Below are positions 39,067 through 49,200 of a DNA stretch of 64,000 nt, piece after piece. This stretch comes from Leptolyngbya sp. SIOISBB (GTDB lineage Bacteria > Cyanobacteriota > Cyanobacteriia > Phormidesmidales > Phormidesmidaceae). The stretch is taken from contig JAAHII010000001.1 in assembly GCA_010671905.1 (NCBI GenBank), forward strand, positions 1,674,001 to 1,738,000. Direction: 5' to 3'. How positions within the stretch are numbered: position 1 is the stretch's first letter; every line of letters begins with the position of its first letter. A program made the translations under genes and the position numbers. The notes below the pieces were generated by a model, which made no database searches, was not told the DNA's origin, and was given only the letters and a program-made list of their open reading frames with translations.

Positions 39067-41016
39067 ATGTTGTTCTGGCTGACCCTAATTCAATCTTTGC
39101 CGACACTGCCTGACCTAGAGTTCGAAACGAATCGAGAATTCGTTGAGATTGAACCAGGGGTAGCGATCGCTGAGATTCCCCTAAGATCGTCACCCACTAT
39201 CGGCCAATTAGGTGGGTTAGGCGTATTGGCCTCGGGCAGCGTCGTGTTCTTCATCGTGTTGCTGCTATTTGCCGTCATTGCCTATACCCGCGTTTATGTC
39301 ATTACCCCCACCAACGAAGCCTTTGTGAAAACGGGCGGGGTCGTGCGTAAGCAAAAGAAGGTGGTCTTGAATGGTGGCTGCGTGGTGTTGCCCGGATTTC
39401 ACGAACTCACCCGCGTGCCCCTGCGAGAACTGTCGATTGATGTGGAGCGCACTGGCAAACTGGCGGTTCGCACTCAAGATTATTTGCGGGCCGACATGCG
39501 AGTCACTTTCTACGTGTGCATCAATGCCTCTGAGGATGATGTCTTGACCGCTGCGGCCCGCCTTTCCCGCAGTGGCCAGATTACTCCCGAAGATATTAAA
39601 AATGCGCTGGAAAAACGGGCAGATGACGGCATTCGCGCCGCCGCTAAAACTAAAACCCTGGCCGAGATCGATTCTGACAAACTAGGGTTTGCGCAGGAAG
39701 TCCTCAACCTGATCGAACCCGACTTAAAAAAGGTGGGTCTCACCCTCAATAACCTGGCCATTTCTGAAATTGAGGAAAGCGACACCTACGACACCAATAA
39801 CTTCTTCGATGCCCAGGGGGTGCGCTTGCGGACAGAAACCATTCAGCGCTCCATTCAACAAAAGCGCGAGGTGGAATTGGCGACACGGGTCGAGATTGAG
39901 CAAAAGGAACTGGATGCCGAGAAGCGATCGCTCGACATTGCCCGCGATAAAGAGGATGCCAAGCAGGCCCAGATCCTGGAACTCGAGTCTTTGAAGGCGG
40001 AACGAGAACGAGAGATTCAAGAAAAGCGTGATCGAGAAGCGGCCACAGCTCAGCGCACCAAAATTTTGCAAGAGCAGTCGGTCGAGGAAGAAGAGATTCA
40101 GCGGCAGCTCAGTGTACGGCAAAAACAAATTGCGGCCGATATTGAACTCGAAGAACAACAAAAAGCGTTGAAAATCACCCAGGCCCAACAGCGAGAAGAA
40201 TCCGACGTGGCGGAAGTCAATCGCCAGAAAGCCGTGGATTCGGCCCAATATTTAGCTCTAGTCGATATCGCGGAAGCTGAGAGAGCCTCCAAAGTGGCCC
40301 AGCAGGAGGCCGCGATCGCGATCGTCGAACAAGAGCGAAACCGGTTTATGGCAGAAGCCGAACGGGCCCAGGCCGAAGCAGCTGTACAAACGGCAACCTC
40401 GGTCGAGCAAGCCGAACGAGAGCAGCGATTGGCCGTCATTGCGGCCGAACAAGAAGCCCAGGAACGCCGAATTGCGGATCAAAACGTCGTGGAAATCGAC
40501 GTTTTCCGCAAGCGGCGACAAGCCGAAATCGCCAGACAAACCTCAGAGCTAGAGGCCGAAGCCATTCGCACATTAGCCCAAGCCGAACTGGACAAAGCCT
40601 TGGCCTTAGCCCAAGGACAGCAAGCTAATATCGAAGCCCGCAACGCCATTAGCACACCCAACCTCACCGCCGAAGTACTTGCGCAAATCTGGCCACAACT
40701 CGCCGAGCGCCTCCCAGAAGTGCTGAGTGCGTTAGCGCCGCAGCCCGGAGTCATCGGTGATGCCCGCATCTATGCCTTTCCCGGTGGGAATGGCGATAAC
40801 AACGGGGCAACGCCTGGCGACATCAACAAACTCCTGCTCTCCACTAGCGGCCTATCCCTCATCAACAGCCTGCTTGAAGAAGGCAAACTCGGTACAGTGA
40901 TTGGGCAGGTCAAAGCTTTGCTTCAAAATGAAACAGTGGCAGCAGCGAATGACGCTAGTGAGATTGCGGCGCCCTCCGAGACCATCGTCTCTCTGGATGA
41001 TGGCTCGGCTAGTTGA
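39067..41016 (+). CDS. Flotillin-like SPFH protein (YqiK type)
   Basis: 649 residues. An N-terminal membrane helix (about 50-78) precedes the SPFH/band 7 domain (about 85-250, with TRVYVITPTNEAFVKTGG and the DMRVTFYVCINASEDDV strand). A long charged coiled coil follows (250-520, rich in EA and KR repeats such as EAERAQAEAAVQTA). The C-terminal 130 residues are Gly/Asn/Asp-rich. Flotillins oligomerise and organise lipid domains. Translationally close to the NfeD-like gene. Confidence 0.9.
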   Translation: MLFWLTLIQSLPTLPDLEFETNREFVEIEPGVAIAEIPLRSSPTIGQLGGLGVLASGSVVFFIVLLLFAVIAYTRVYVITPTNEAFVKTGGVVRKQKKVVLNGGCVVLPGFHELTRVPLRELSIDVERTGKLAVRTQDYLRADMRVTFYVCINASEDDVLTAAARLSRSGQITPEDIKNALEKRADDGIRAAAKTKTLAEIDSDKLGFAQEVLNLIEPDLKKVGLTLNNLAISEIEESDTYDTNNFFDAQGVRLRTETIQRSIQQKREVELATRVEIEQKELDAEKRSLDIARDKEDAKQAQILELESLKAEREREIQEKRDREAATAQRTKILQEQSVEEEEIQRQLSVRQKQIAADIELEEQQKALKITQAQQREESDVAEVNRQKAVDSAQYLALVDIAEAERASKVAQQEAAIAIVEQERNRFMAEAERAQAEAAVQTATSVEQAEREQRLAVIAAEQEAQERRIADQNVVEIDVFRKRRQAEIARQTSELEAEAIRTLAQAELDKALALAQGQQANIEARNAISTPNLTAEVLAQIWPQLAERLPEVLSALAPQPGVIGDARIYAFPGGNGDNNGATPGDINKLLLSTSGLSLINSLLEEGKLGTVIGQVKALLQNETVAAANDASEIAAPSETIVSLDDGSAS

Positions 41017-41067
41017 GGGGCGACTTCGGCCACTGTTCTACCCCTGCCAAACACTAGCAGGCTAGAT

Positions 41068-41926
41068 TCAAATATTCCAAGGCAGGGGTGCAGCATCAGC
41101 ATCAGATTCACGCTCAAGCGATCGCTGGGCCTCTAGTCCTTGAAAGTCAAAGAGCTGCGAATCGGCTAAATGACTTTCCGATACATGCTGCAAACTGCGA
41201 AAAATGGAATCGACTCGTCCCGGTGATTCCCGTTCCCATTGAGTCAACATTTGCTTAATTTGCACCCGTTGCAGATTGTCCTGTGATCCACATAGTTTGC
41301 AAGGAATGATGGGGAACTGCCGCTGTCGGGCGTAACGAGCAATGACTTTTTCGGGGCAGTAGGCTAGGGGGCGAATCACGATATGGCAGCGATCGTCCGT
41401 CAATAGCTTGGGCGGCATCGCTTTCATGCGCCCCCCGTGAAACATGTTGAGAAAAAACGTTTCTAAAATGTCATCTCGATGATGTCCGAGGGCAATTTTG
41501 GTCACCCCTTCTTCTGCAGCGACCCGATACAGTGCCCCCCGCCGCAACCGTGAGCAGAGACCACACATCGTCTTGCCTTCAGGAATGACCCGCTTCACCA
41601 CGCTGTAAGTGTCTTGCTCCACAATGCGAAACGGCACCCCAATTTCGGTCAAGTACTCTGGCAATACTTGGGTCGGAAAATCCGGTTGCTTTTGGTCCAA
41701 ATTTACTGCCAACAGGTCAAATTTAACTGGGGCGCTGCGCTGCAGGCTCATCAGCAGATCCAGCATCGTGTAGGAGTCTTTGCCCCCCGACAGACACACC
41801 ATCACCTTGTCGCCGTCTTGAATCATGCCGTAGTCATGGATGGCTTTACCGACCTGCCCTCTCAACCACGCTTGCAGTTTTTTTGAATGTTTTGGAAGGC
41901 GATACGGATACAGGTACTGCAGTCAT
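41068..41926 (-). CDS. ttcA: tRNA 2-thiocytidine biosynthesis-type protein TtcA, frame broken
   Basis: Corrected length 285 residues. The PP-loop ATPase motif is [13 protein letters not shown], and [10 protein letters not shown] plus CKLCGSQ provide the iron-sulfur and thiolation cysteines. It thiolates C32 of tRNA in bacteria. The core frame opens at a TTG (41865), but with one base removed from the T7 run at 41878-41884 it joins an upstream frame beginning at ATG 41926 and reading [19 protein letters not shown], exactly as expected for the family. Probable sequencing error; otherwise an N-terminal truncation starting at TTG. Confidence 0.88.
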
Positions 41927-42127
41927 AAAAAAGCAATAGAGTAGGAGAACAGGGACAAGTGCAACAGATTTCATTGTATGAATGGACGATCGCTCAACTC
42001 AAGAGGAACGGAACTCAGAGCACAGAAATCTCCTGTTCGCCCTCTCATTGATATCCCCTTTTCACTCATCCACTCTCCTAACCATCCCCAGTGATACCCT
42101 ATTAAAGCCGTCAAATCATTCTCATCA

Positions 42128-42757
42128 ATGCTGACCCTTTCAACTCCTGCCACAATGACAAACCTGGCGACCTTATGGTCGTTGGAGAAATTTGTCTGGG
42201 CGGACTATCGGGTGGCGGTTCTTTTTACCGTTTTTTTGCCCCTCATCCTCTTGATTTGGGCTTTTGTGCAAAAAAACGAGAGCATTCAACGGCTGCTGGT
42301 GATTTACTGGCGGGTGGCCAGCTTGTTGATGATTACGGTTTACCTCATGATTGGTGGGTTGACTTTCAGCTTCATCACCGGTTTGATGGCGCGAATTTTG
42401 ATTCCTCTCAGTCTCTGGTTTTGGGAAGATCTGAATGAAGAAATTCGTGAACAGCCCAATTCAGTTCTCCGGTTTTTATTTGTGGCCTGGCGCTGGGCCG
42501 TCAGCGTCTACAGTCTCGCTGGCGCGATATTCATGGCACTGTATATTCCCTGTGCGTTTTCGCTAGACCGATTTGCTGCCGAGGCGTGTCAGACCTGGAT
42601 TCAACCCCCTCTGTTGTATAAGGAAATCCTGCATGGAGGCTATACCAACGGGTTTCTCGCCTTCTTTGGCATTGTCGGCCTCGTCATTTATTTATTAGTG
42701 CTGGGCTATTTTGTATTCGTACGGCTGGGGCGTCAGGGGCGCTCGGCCATGAATTGA
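42128..42757 (+). CDS. DUF3177-type multi-spanning membrane protein
   Basis: 209 residues with about five hydrophobic segments (VAVLFTVFLPLILLIWAF, ASLLMITVYLMIGGLTF, AVSVYSLAGAIFMALYIP, FFGIVGLVIYLLVLGYFVFV). The overall pattern WADYRVAVLFTVFLPL, FWEDLNEEIREQ matches DUF3177, a family confined to cyanobacteria and plastids with no known function. ATG 42155 is an alternative start. The next gene begins 16 bases later. Confidence 0.8.
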   Translation: MLTLSTPATMTNLATLWSLEKFVWADYRVAVLFTVFLPLILLIWAFVQKNESIQRLLVIYWRVASLLMITVYLMIGGLTFSFITGLMARILIPLSLWFWEDLNEEIREQPNSVLRFLFVAWRWAVSVYSLAGAIFMALYIPCAFSLDRFAAEACQTWIQPPLLYKEILHGGYTNGFLAFFGIVGLVIYLLVLGYFVFVRLGRQGRSAMN

Positions 42758-42773
42758 GGAGCGAGATCGCGCC

Positions 42774-43076
42774 ATGACTGCTATGCTCCCCATCCAACGG
42801 CTCGAACAGTACACCTTTCGCTTTCCACAAGAAGTGTTGATGGTCAACGCTCAAGTGGATGGCGAAGAAGACTTTATCGTGGTCTTCCGCGGCTTTTCCA
42901 GCTCGCTGGTGAATCCCACGGCGGCCGACCCCGAAGTCCCTGTCCTCTCGGCAGCAGCGGTCATTGAAACCATCGATCGCCTGCAAGGGCCGTACAATCC
43001 CGACAATCCTCAATATCTTGAGCAAGCGATTCCGTGGAGTACCTTTAGCGATCGCCTCACCGAACTCGGCCTCTAG
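42774..43076 (+). CDS. Small conserved cyanobacterial protein (DUF7734-like)
   Basis: 100 residues. The pattern QEVLMVNAQVDGEEDFIVVF, then RGFSSSLVNPT and IDRLQGPYNPDNPQYLEQ resembles a small cyanobacterial/plant family of unknown function. GAGGAG lies at about 42756 ahead of the ATG, overlapping the end of the DUF3177 gene, so the two are probably cotranscribed. Confidence 0.75.
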   Translation: MTAMLPIQRLEQYTFRFPQEVLMVNAQVDGEEDFIVVFRGFSSSLVNPTAADPEVPVLSAAAVIETIDRLQGPYNPDNPQYLEQAIPWSTFSDRLTELGL

Positions 43077-43101
43077 CATTTCTTCAATGCTCTCATCGTC
43101 A

Positions 43102-43497
43102 TTACACAGCGGTCTTAGGATGAGGCGTCAGCCAGCGTAGCCACAGCCATCCTAAAAAGCAGCCGATCGCGTAATAGGGAAAATCTCCCCAGGTAAAGGC
43201 ATTGCCTAACACCAATCGCCCTGGCAGAGTCGCGCGAATTGCTTGCAGCCAAATCGGTTGCCAAAGTTGCAAAAACTCCAGCAGGCCAGTGGTCAGAAAA
43301 ACGAGGAGGGCGATCGCTGCCGGACTTAACCGGGGCCAGATCAGGGCCACCAATAGCATCCAAAAGATTTCGTAGGGAATACCGCCGAAGGCATCGTTAA
43401 GCCACATTCTTCCTGGCCCTGGATAAAACTTGGTGACCAGACCAAACGGCACAATGAACGTGATACTGAGCAAAAGCTGCCGTCTGTACTTGCTCAT
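43102..43497 (-). CDS. DUF2809-like small membrane protein
   Basis: 131 residues with four hydrophobic segments; YPGPGRMWLNDAFGGIPYEIFWMLL is the characteristic family segment. Function unknown. Convergent with the DUF7734-like gene 25 bases away. Confidence 0.75.
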   Translation of the reverse strand: MSKYRRQLLLSITFIVPFGLVTKFYPGPGRMWLNDAFGGIPYEIFWMLLVALIWPRLSPAAIALLVFLTTGLLEFLQLWQPIWLQAIRATLPGRLVLGNAFTWGDFPYYAIGCFLGWLWLRWLTPHPKTAV

Positions 43498-43885
43498 GAA
43501 GAGTTACCTAATTCTGTTTTTTCAGTCTTGGTAGCATGCCCAAAACTCTATACCTTCTATATCCACACTTTATTGAAGGAAATGAGCAGAGTCTTTGCCC
43601 CCACCTCAAGATACGGATTGTTCTCTATGGCGATTGGCGTTTTTGGTCGGCACTGGCGATCGCTAACAGTCTGAAAAGGTCTCCTCAGGCCTGTTTTAGC
43701 CCCTCACCCAAAAGCTGCCCTACAGAACGAGCATCAGCACGACAGGCACTCAGTGCTTGGGTTAAACACGATTTTCACCCACCTAAATTCGGTGCCATCA
43801 GTCCCCAATATCTGCTCCGAAACACCCCGTTCTGTGGCACTCTGAAGAAAGTGACAGTACAAATCTTCATTTAGCACTCAGGGCC
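43498..43885. other. Intergenic region upstream of ispG
   Basis: 388 bases. A plus frame of 112 codons (43536-43874) has no ribosome binding site and a composition unlike the neighbours; I do not call it. It presumably contains the ispG promoter. Confidence 0.4.
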
Positions 43886-45110
43886 ATGCAAACCCTTCCT
43901 TCCCCCCCCGCTTCAACCCCGATTGATACTGCTTTTGACACGACTATTCATCGTCGCAAAACTCGGCCGGTGCCCGTTGGCGACGTCACCATTGGCGGTG
44001 GCGCTCCGGTGATCGTGCAATCCATGATTAATGAAGACACCTTAGACATTGAGGGCTCTATCGCTGGGATCCGCCGATTGCATGAGATTGGGTGTGAGAT
44101 TGTGCGGGTGACGGTCCCTAGCATGGCCCATGCCAAAGCCCTGGCCACGATTCGTGAAAAGCTCAAAACCACCTATCAGCCGGTGCCCTTGGTGGCAGAT
44201 GTCCATCACAACGGCATGAAGATTGCCCTGGAAGTTGCTAAGCACGTTGATAATGTACGGATCAACCCCGGCCTCTACGTCTTTGAGAAACCTCAGACTG
44301 GGCGCACCGAATATTCCCCCAATGAGTTTCAGGAAATTGGCGACAAAATTCGGGAGACTTTAGAGCCTCTAGTCGTATCCCTCAGAGATCAAGGGAAATC
44401 GATGCGGATTGGGGTTAATCATGGTTCCCTAGCGGAGCGCATGCTCTTCACCTATGGCGATACGCCAGAAGGGATGGTGGAATCAGCTCTAGAATTCATT
44501 CACATCTGTGAATCGCTCAACTTTCAAAATCTGGTAATTTCCCTCAAAGCTTCGCGAGTGCCCGTCATGTTGGCGGCCTATCGCCCTCATGGTCAAGCGG
44601 ATGAATGAGTTAGGGATGGACTATCCACTGCATCTTGGCGTCACTGAAGCGGGAGACGGTGAATATGGCCGGATCAAATCCACTGCGGGAATTGGCACAC
44701 TTTTGGCCGAAGGTATCGGTGATACCATTCGCGTTTCACTAACGGAAGCGCCTGAAAAAGAAATCCCTGTTTGCTACAGCATTTTGCAAGCGCTGGGCCT
44801 GCGCAAAACCATGGTGGAGTATGTGGCCTGTCCGTCTTGTGGGCGGACATTGTTCAACCTAGAAGATGTCCTGCACGAAGTTCGTGAAGCTACGAACCAT
44901 TTAACGGGTTTAGATATTGCAGTGATGGGTTGCATCGTGAATGGCCCTGGTGAGATGGCTGATGCCGACTACGGTTATGTGGGCAAAAATCCTGGCTATA
45001 TCTCGCTCTATCGGGGTCGCGAAGAAATCAAAAAGGTCCCTGAAGATCAGGGGGTCGCCGAACTCATTAACTTGATCAAAGATGATGGTCGTTGGGTTGA
45101 TCCTGACTAG
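43886..45110 (+). CDS. ispG: 4-hydroxy-3-methylbut-2-enyl diphosphate synthase, frame broken
   Basis: Penultimate-step enzyme of the MEP isoprenoid pathway, reducing the cyclic diphosphate MEcPP with a [4Fe-4S] cluster, ferredoxin-dependent in cyanobacteria. Corrected length 407 residues. [22 protein letters not shown] begins the TIM barrel; the cluster ligands are CPSCGRT and [10 protein letters not shown]. The frame breaks in the C3 run near 44583-44585: removing one C turns AAYRPHGQ into [18 protein letters not shown], restoring the family sequence. Since the enzyme is essential in cyanobacteria, a base-calling error is far more likely than a true mutation. Confidence 0.93.
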
Positions 45111-45318
45111 CACCAGCAACTAGCGATGGCCGTTGTTTACAATTTGTGACAAGCCTTGATCAGCGCTGATGAAGTTGGGATATTTTCTGGCACAGTCACT
45201 CAGAAAATTTTCAGATTGACTGGCTATGATGAGGCCATCTGGGGTTACAGGTAACTAGCCAAACAACCCAGGATGCTTGTGTTAGATTGAGCTTAACTGC
45301 CGACGGAACTAGAAATTT

Positions 45319-46608
45319 ATGGCGATCGCAAAGCGAGGATTGGTCTTGGGCGCAACGGCTGTAGCTGTTGCCGGTGTGATTGTGACAGGCGCTGGACTTC
45401 ACCTGTCTCAAAGCAAAGCCTTCTTTGAAGAAAGTCCCAAGGAAGTCATTGATGAAGTCTGGCAGTTAATTGACAATACTTACGTCGACGCGACGTTTAA
45501 TCAGACGGACTGGGAAGCCGTGCGTACGGAATATCTCGGCCGCGAGTACAGTTCCCAAGAGGCGGCCTACGATGCTGTGCGGGAAATGCTGGAACTGTTG
45601 GAAGATCCTTACACCCGCTTCATGGATCCCCAAGAGTTTCGCAACATGCAGATTGATACGTCTGGCGAACTCACTGGGGTTGGCATCCAAATTACCCAAG
45701 AAGAGGAAACCGACGAGATCGTTGTTGTCGCGCCTATTGAGGATACGCCGGCCTTTGAAGCGGGTCTCCGATCTCAAGACATCATCGTCCAAATCGACGG
45801 CGAAAGTACTGAAGGTATGGAGCTGAACGATGCCGTCAGTTTAATTCGTGGCCCAGTTGGGTCTGATGTTACTTTGACGGTACGCCGCGATGACAAATTA
45901 ATCGATTTTGACCTGACACGGGCCCGGATCGAAATCCATCCGGTACGTTATTCCGTCAATGCCGATCCAGAAGGGCCAATTGGTTACATTCGTCTGACTC
46001 AGTTCAGCAGCAATGCGGCAGCTGAGATGGAAGACGCCATTGCGGATCTAGAGTCGCAGAACGTCGTTGGGTACGTCCTCGACTTGCGGTCCAATCCTGG
46101 TGGCCTGCTTTATTCCAGCATTGAAATTGCTCGTATGTGGCTCGATGAAGGCGGTATCGTCTCTACTGTCAACCGTCAGGGAGTCGCCGATGAAGAATTT
46201 GCAAATAATCGTGCCCTGACGGATAAACCGCTAGTTGTGCTCGTTGATGGAGGTTCCGCGAGTGCCAGTGAAATTCTGTCAGGAGCCTTGCAAGATAATG
46301 ACCGGGCCCAACTGGTGGGTACCCAAACCTTTGGCAAGGGCCTGGTGCAGTCGGTACGCAGTTTGCCCGATGGGTCTGGGGTCGCCATCACCATTGCCAA
46401 GTACTTAACCCCTAGCGGTCGTGATATCAATCAGCAGGGTATTGAGCCTGATATCTCGGTTGAGCTGTCTGAAGAACAACAAGAAGAACTCTCGGATAAC
46501 CGCGATCGCATTGGCACCCTCGAAGATCCACAGTACCGCCGCGCTCAAGAGTTGTTGCTGCAGACTGTCCGAGCTGGCCAAAATACAGCCATTGAGCCGC
46601 AACAGTAA
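45319..46608 (+). CDS. C-terminal processing peptidase (S41, PDZ)
   Basis: 429 residues. An N-terminal signal or anchor helix (GLVLGATAVAVAGVIVTGAG) is followed by the tail-specific protease fold with a PDZ domain (GVGIQITQEEET to VSLIRGPVGSDVTLTV). The catalytic Ser lies in DGGSASASEILSGAL and the Lys in FGKGLVQS. Cyanobacteria have CtpA, CtpB and CtpC; CtpA matures the D1 protein. Which paralogue this is cannot be settled from sequence alone, so no symbol is given. Confidence 0.92.
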   Translation: MAIAKRGLVLGATAVAVAGVIVTGAGLHLSQSKAFFEESPKEVIDEVWQLIDNTYVDATFNQTDWEAVRTEYLGREYSSQEAAYDAVREMLELLEDPYTRFMDPQEFRNMQIDTSGELTGVGIQITQEEETDEIVVVAPIEDTPAFEAGLRSQDIIVQIDGESTEGMELNDAVSLIRGPVGSDVTLTVRRDDKLIDFDLTRARIEIHPVRYSVNADPEGPIGYIRLTQFSSNAAAEMEDAIADLESQNVVGYVLDLRSNPGGLLYSSIEIARMWLDEGGIVSTVNRQGVADEEFANNRALTDKPLVVLVDGGSASASEILSGALQDNDRAQLVGTQTFGKGLVQSVRSLPDGSGVAITIAKYLTPSGRDINQQGIEPDISVELSEEQQEELSDNRDRIGTLEDPQYRRAQELLLQTVRAGQNTAIEPQQ

Positions 46609-46839
46609 CTCTCTGGACTCAGGCTTGAGAGAGCGGCCTTGGTGACTTGTTGCTTCAAGATTGCGCTTCTTGTTGCTTCAAGATTGCGTTAGACGGGCTG
46701 GCATTTACCAGCCCGAATCAATCCAACACGCTTAGCGATCGCTTCTCCCTGAGTAGAATACGGCCCCCATTTTTCGGTGGCTGTCACCGCATCGAGTTCA
46801 GCCTCTGCCACGATTTGACAGTTTTCGGAGGCAACTTTT
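46609..46839. repeat. Short direct repeat and hairpin after ctp gene
   Basis: A 20-bp sequence beginning CTTGTTGCTTCAAG occurs at 46646-46665 and 46669-46688. It is followed by CGGGCTGG/CCAGCCCG (46694-46715), an 8-bp hairpin with no T-run that may be the ctp terminator. Confidence 0.55.
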
Positions 46840-47124
46840 ATGACGTACCAAGCAGCAACAGTCATCAACGCTTTCTCTAAAGGACTGCAATTATCCTATA
46901 GCAGGCACCCGCAATTAGCCTCAAGAACTAGCCAAGAGGTCCTTTTATACAAAGGATTCAGCGATTCATTTTCAACCTCGAACCTAACGCTCACTGTGGT
47001 TGCAGCCTCAGTAGCAATAGCGATCGCCATTTGGATACGGCTGTTCTTCACCGCTGCGGGTCGCCCCAATCAGAGTCGAAATCACAACGCACTGATTTTT
47101 GGCAATGCCATTTTTGCTATCTAG
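46840..47124 (+). CDS. Questionable small ORF, possible broken DUF7734-like gene
   Basis: 94 codons. GGAGG lies nine bases before the ATG, which favours a real start. The segment SQEVLLYKGFSDS recalls the RGFSSS region of the small protein at 42774, but after that the sequence turns into a hydrophobic stretch without further similarity. The last 117 bases overlap the convergent pilin-like gene. Could be a short membrane peptide or a decayed gene. Confidence 0.3.
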   Translation: MTYQAATVINAFSKGLQLSYSRHPQLASRTSQEVLLYKGFSDSFSTSNLTLTVVAASVAIAIAIWIRLFFTAAGRPNQSRNHNALIFGNAIFAI

Positions 47125-47568
47125 GGTGACGGTACTGAGCCGATATAGGACCTCCCCTTGGAACCCAAACTTCACATAGTAAGTACCACCACTTTGGGCC
47201 AAAGTCGTATCGGCTAAATCTAGTACTACTTTGTCATTCAGGGCTTTCCAACCTTGGGCATCTTGCCAAGGTGTCGTATCAGGATGGATTGTCCACTCTA
47301 GATGATCGCCGACATCGCGCAAGCTAAACCGCCAAGTCGCCCGATGAGTCATTGCCTCATTTTGAGCTTGCAGAATGCCCTGACGCAATTCATCACTGGC
47401 AGCGCTCACTTCACGAGTTGTCCAAAACTTCAGCCAACTGGGAGTTGCGATCGCCGCCAGGATGCCAATAATGACGATGGTGACCAACACTTCTAATACC
47501 GTAAACCCCAGTGGCGATAGCGCCCGCCGTCTACATCGTCCCCTAACTGGGCAGCTCCAATATGCCAT
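47008..47568 (-). CDS. Type IV pilin-like / GspH-type pseudopilin
   Basis: 186 residues. A short basic leader ends at Gly 21, followed by FTVLEVLVTIVIIGILAAIATP, the class III prepilin signal with Glu at position 5 of the mature protein. The C-terminal globular part has one late cysteine (NQCVVISTLIGATRSGEE). Probably a minor pilin cleaved by PilD and assembled by the PilB/PilC system encoded 15 kb away. Confidence 0.88.
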   Translation of the reverse strand: MAYWSCPVRGRCRRRALSPLGFTVLEVLVTIVIIGILAAIATPSWLKFWTTREVSAASDELRQGILQAQNEAMTHRATWRFSLRDVGDHLEWTIHPDTTPWQDAQGWKALNDKVVLDLADTTLAQSGGTYYVKFGFQGEVLYRLSTVTLDSKNGIAKNQCVVISTLIGATRSGEEQPYPNGDRYCY

Positions 47569-47733
47569 TTTGCCGCACCCTAAATCTCTCTGTCAGAGTG
47601 CCCGGAGTTATCTGAAGGCTGACACCCCCCTCAGGCCGATCATTTCATCAACGAGCGTCCTGCCTTTTAGCCATCAGCTTTGCAGCATCCACACAATTTC
47701 TTTGAGGTAGCTGGGGGAATGACCAAGCAATTT

Positions 47734-49137
47734 TTAGACTGCCTTGGCAGTGGCCGCATAAGGAAATGGGGCAATCACTTGATGGGCTTCTAACCAGCGG
47801 GCCACTTGGAGAATTTTGGCCTCTTGATACGGAGCCGCCACAATTTGGACGCCCACCGGGAGGGAGCCAGCTTGTGAAACGGGTACAGAGAGCGCTGGTA
47901 AACCGATAAACGACAAGGGTTGCGTGTACAAACCGAGGTGCGGGCGCACTAACACAGGTTGACCATCGATCATCATGGTTTCTTGGTCGATAAAAGGCGC
48001 AATGCAGGGAGTCGTCGGCGCAATCAAAATATCCACTTGCTCAAAGACCGCTCGCACCTGCATTTGAAACCAGCGCCGCAATCGCTGGGCCTGTAAATAC
48101 CAACTTTGGGGCATCAAGGCTCCGGCCACAAAGCGATCGCGAGTGGCGGGGTCAAAATCCATCAGCCGCGTTTTGAGGCGAGGCAGATGCAGTTGACTGC
48201 CTTCACTCGCTGTGATCAGATAAGCTGCCGCTCTAGCTCTAGCAGCCTCTGGCAAAACCACTTTTTGTGAAATCCTCAGTGCCTTGGTGACGCTGGCTAG
48301 AGCCGATGCGGCTTCGGGCTGCAAACCCTGCTCAAAATGATCCCCTAGCAAAGCAATTTTTAAGCCATTAATCCCGTCTTCTAAAGTTGCCGAAGTCGAC
48401 ATTGGGGGCAGCTCAGTACAGACTGGGTCACGGATATCTTTTCCCTGCATCGCGTCAAAGCTTAAGGCAATATCTCGTACTGATCGGGCGAACGGGCCGA
48501 TGTGGTCTAAGCTCGCGGAAAATAGCGCTGTTCCTGCTCGGGAGAGCCTACCGTAAGTGGGCTTGAGGCCGTAAACGCCGCACAGTCCAGCTGGTACGCG
48601 AATGGAGCCGTTGGTATCAGACCCTAAGGTTAAAGGAACTAGCTGAGCGGCGATCGCCGCTGCCGAACCACCTGATGACCCACCGGCCACTCGTTTAGGC
48701 GCATGGGGATTCGGAGTGGCGCCGTAGTGATGATTGACGGCAACAAAGCCGTAGGCATACTCATCCATATTCAGGGCACCCACCAGAATGGCCCCTGCCT
48801 GCTCTAGCCGGGCGATCGCGGTGGCATCCTGAGTGGCGGGGGAATTGTCACAATTGATTTTGGAGCCCGCCAAGGTAACGGTACCGGCGATATCGAAAAG
48901 ATTTTTCACTGCAAAGGGGACCCCAGCTAATGGTCCTAAAGACCGACCTGCTTGCCTGGCTTGGTCAACTTGTTGGGCTCGCTGCAAGGCGCGTTCTGCC
49001 ACCGTGGTGGTAAAACAGTTCAAAGCACGATCACGCTGATCAAGATCCTGCAGGGTTTGTTCGACTATGGCTTGGGCAGTGATGTCACCCTGTTGAACGG
49101 CGGCGGCGATCGCCGTGGCGTCAATCAATGAAGACAT
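47734..49137 (-). CDS. AtzE-like amidase (amidase signature family)
   Basis: 467 residues. The Ser-cisSer-Lys triad is Lys 78 (FAVKNLFD), Ser 154 (AGGSSGGS) and Ser 178 (LGSDTNGS). The family pattern GSDTNGSIRVPAGLCGVYGLKPTYGR and the adjacent small AtzG-like gene point to the AtzE (1-carboxybiuret hydrolase) group rather than GatA; a generic amidase role is possible. It hydrolyses an amide to release ammonia, so a role in nitrogen scavenging is plausible. No AtzF-type allophanate hydrolase is seen in this window. Confidence 0.82.
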   Translation of the reverse strand: MSSLIDATAIAAAVQQGDITAQAIVEQTLQDLDQRDRALNCFTTTVAERALQRAQQVDQARQAGRSLGPLAGVPFAVKNLFDIAGTVTLAGSKINCDNSPATQDATAIARLEQAGAILVGALNMDEYAYGFVAVNHHYGATPNPHAPKRVAGGSSGGSAAAIAAQLVPLTLGSDTNGSIRVPAGLCGVYGLKPTYGRLSRAGTALFSASLDHIGPFARSVRDIALSFDAMQGKDIRDPVCTELPPMSTSATLEDGINGLKIALLGDHFEQGLQPEAASALASVTKALRISQKVVLPEAARARAAAYLITASEGSQLHLPRLKTRLMDFDPATRDRFVAGALMPQSWYLQAQRLRRWFQMQVRAVFEQVDILIAPTTPCIAPFIDQETMMIDGQPVLVRPHLGLYTQPLSFIGLPALSVPVSQAGSLPVGVQIVAAPYQEAKILQVARWLEAHQVIAPFPYAATAKAV

Positions 49138-49200
49138 AAGAGAAGGGCCTCATCAGCGTTACGGCTCAGTCCGAATCAATAAACGATCCCCCCAAGGATT

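Noticed and set aside
39067-41016. Flotillin coiled coil as a tandem DNA repeat
   Set aside because: The EA/KR-rich pattern is protein-level heptad repetition with varied codons, not a DNA repeat.
43536-43874. 112-codon frame upstream of ispG
   Set aside because: Composition rich in Ser/Pro/Arg from out-of-frame reading, no ribosome binding site, no family.
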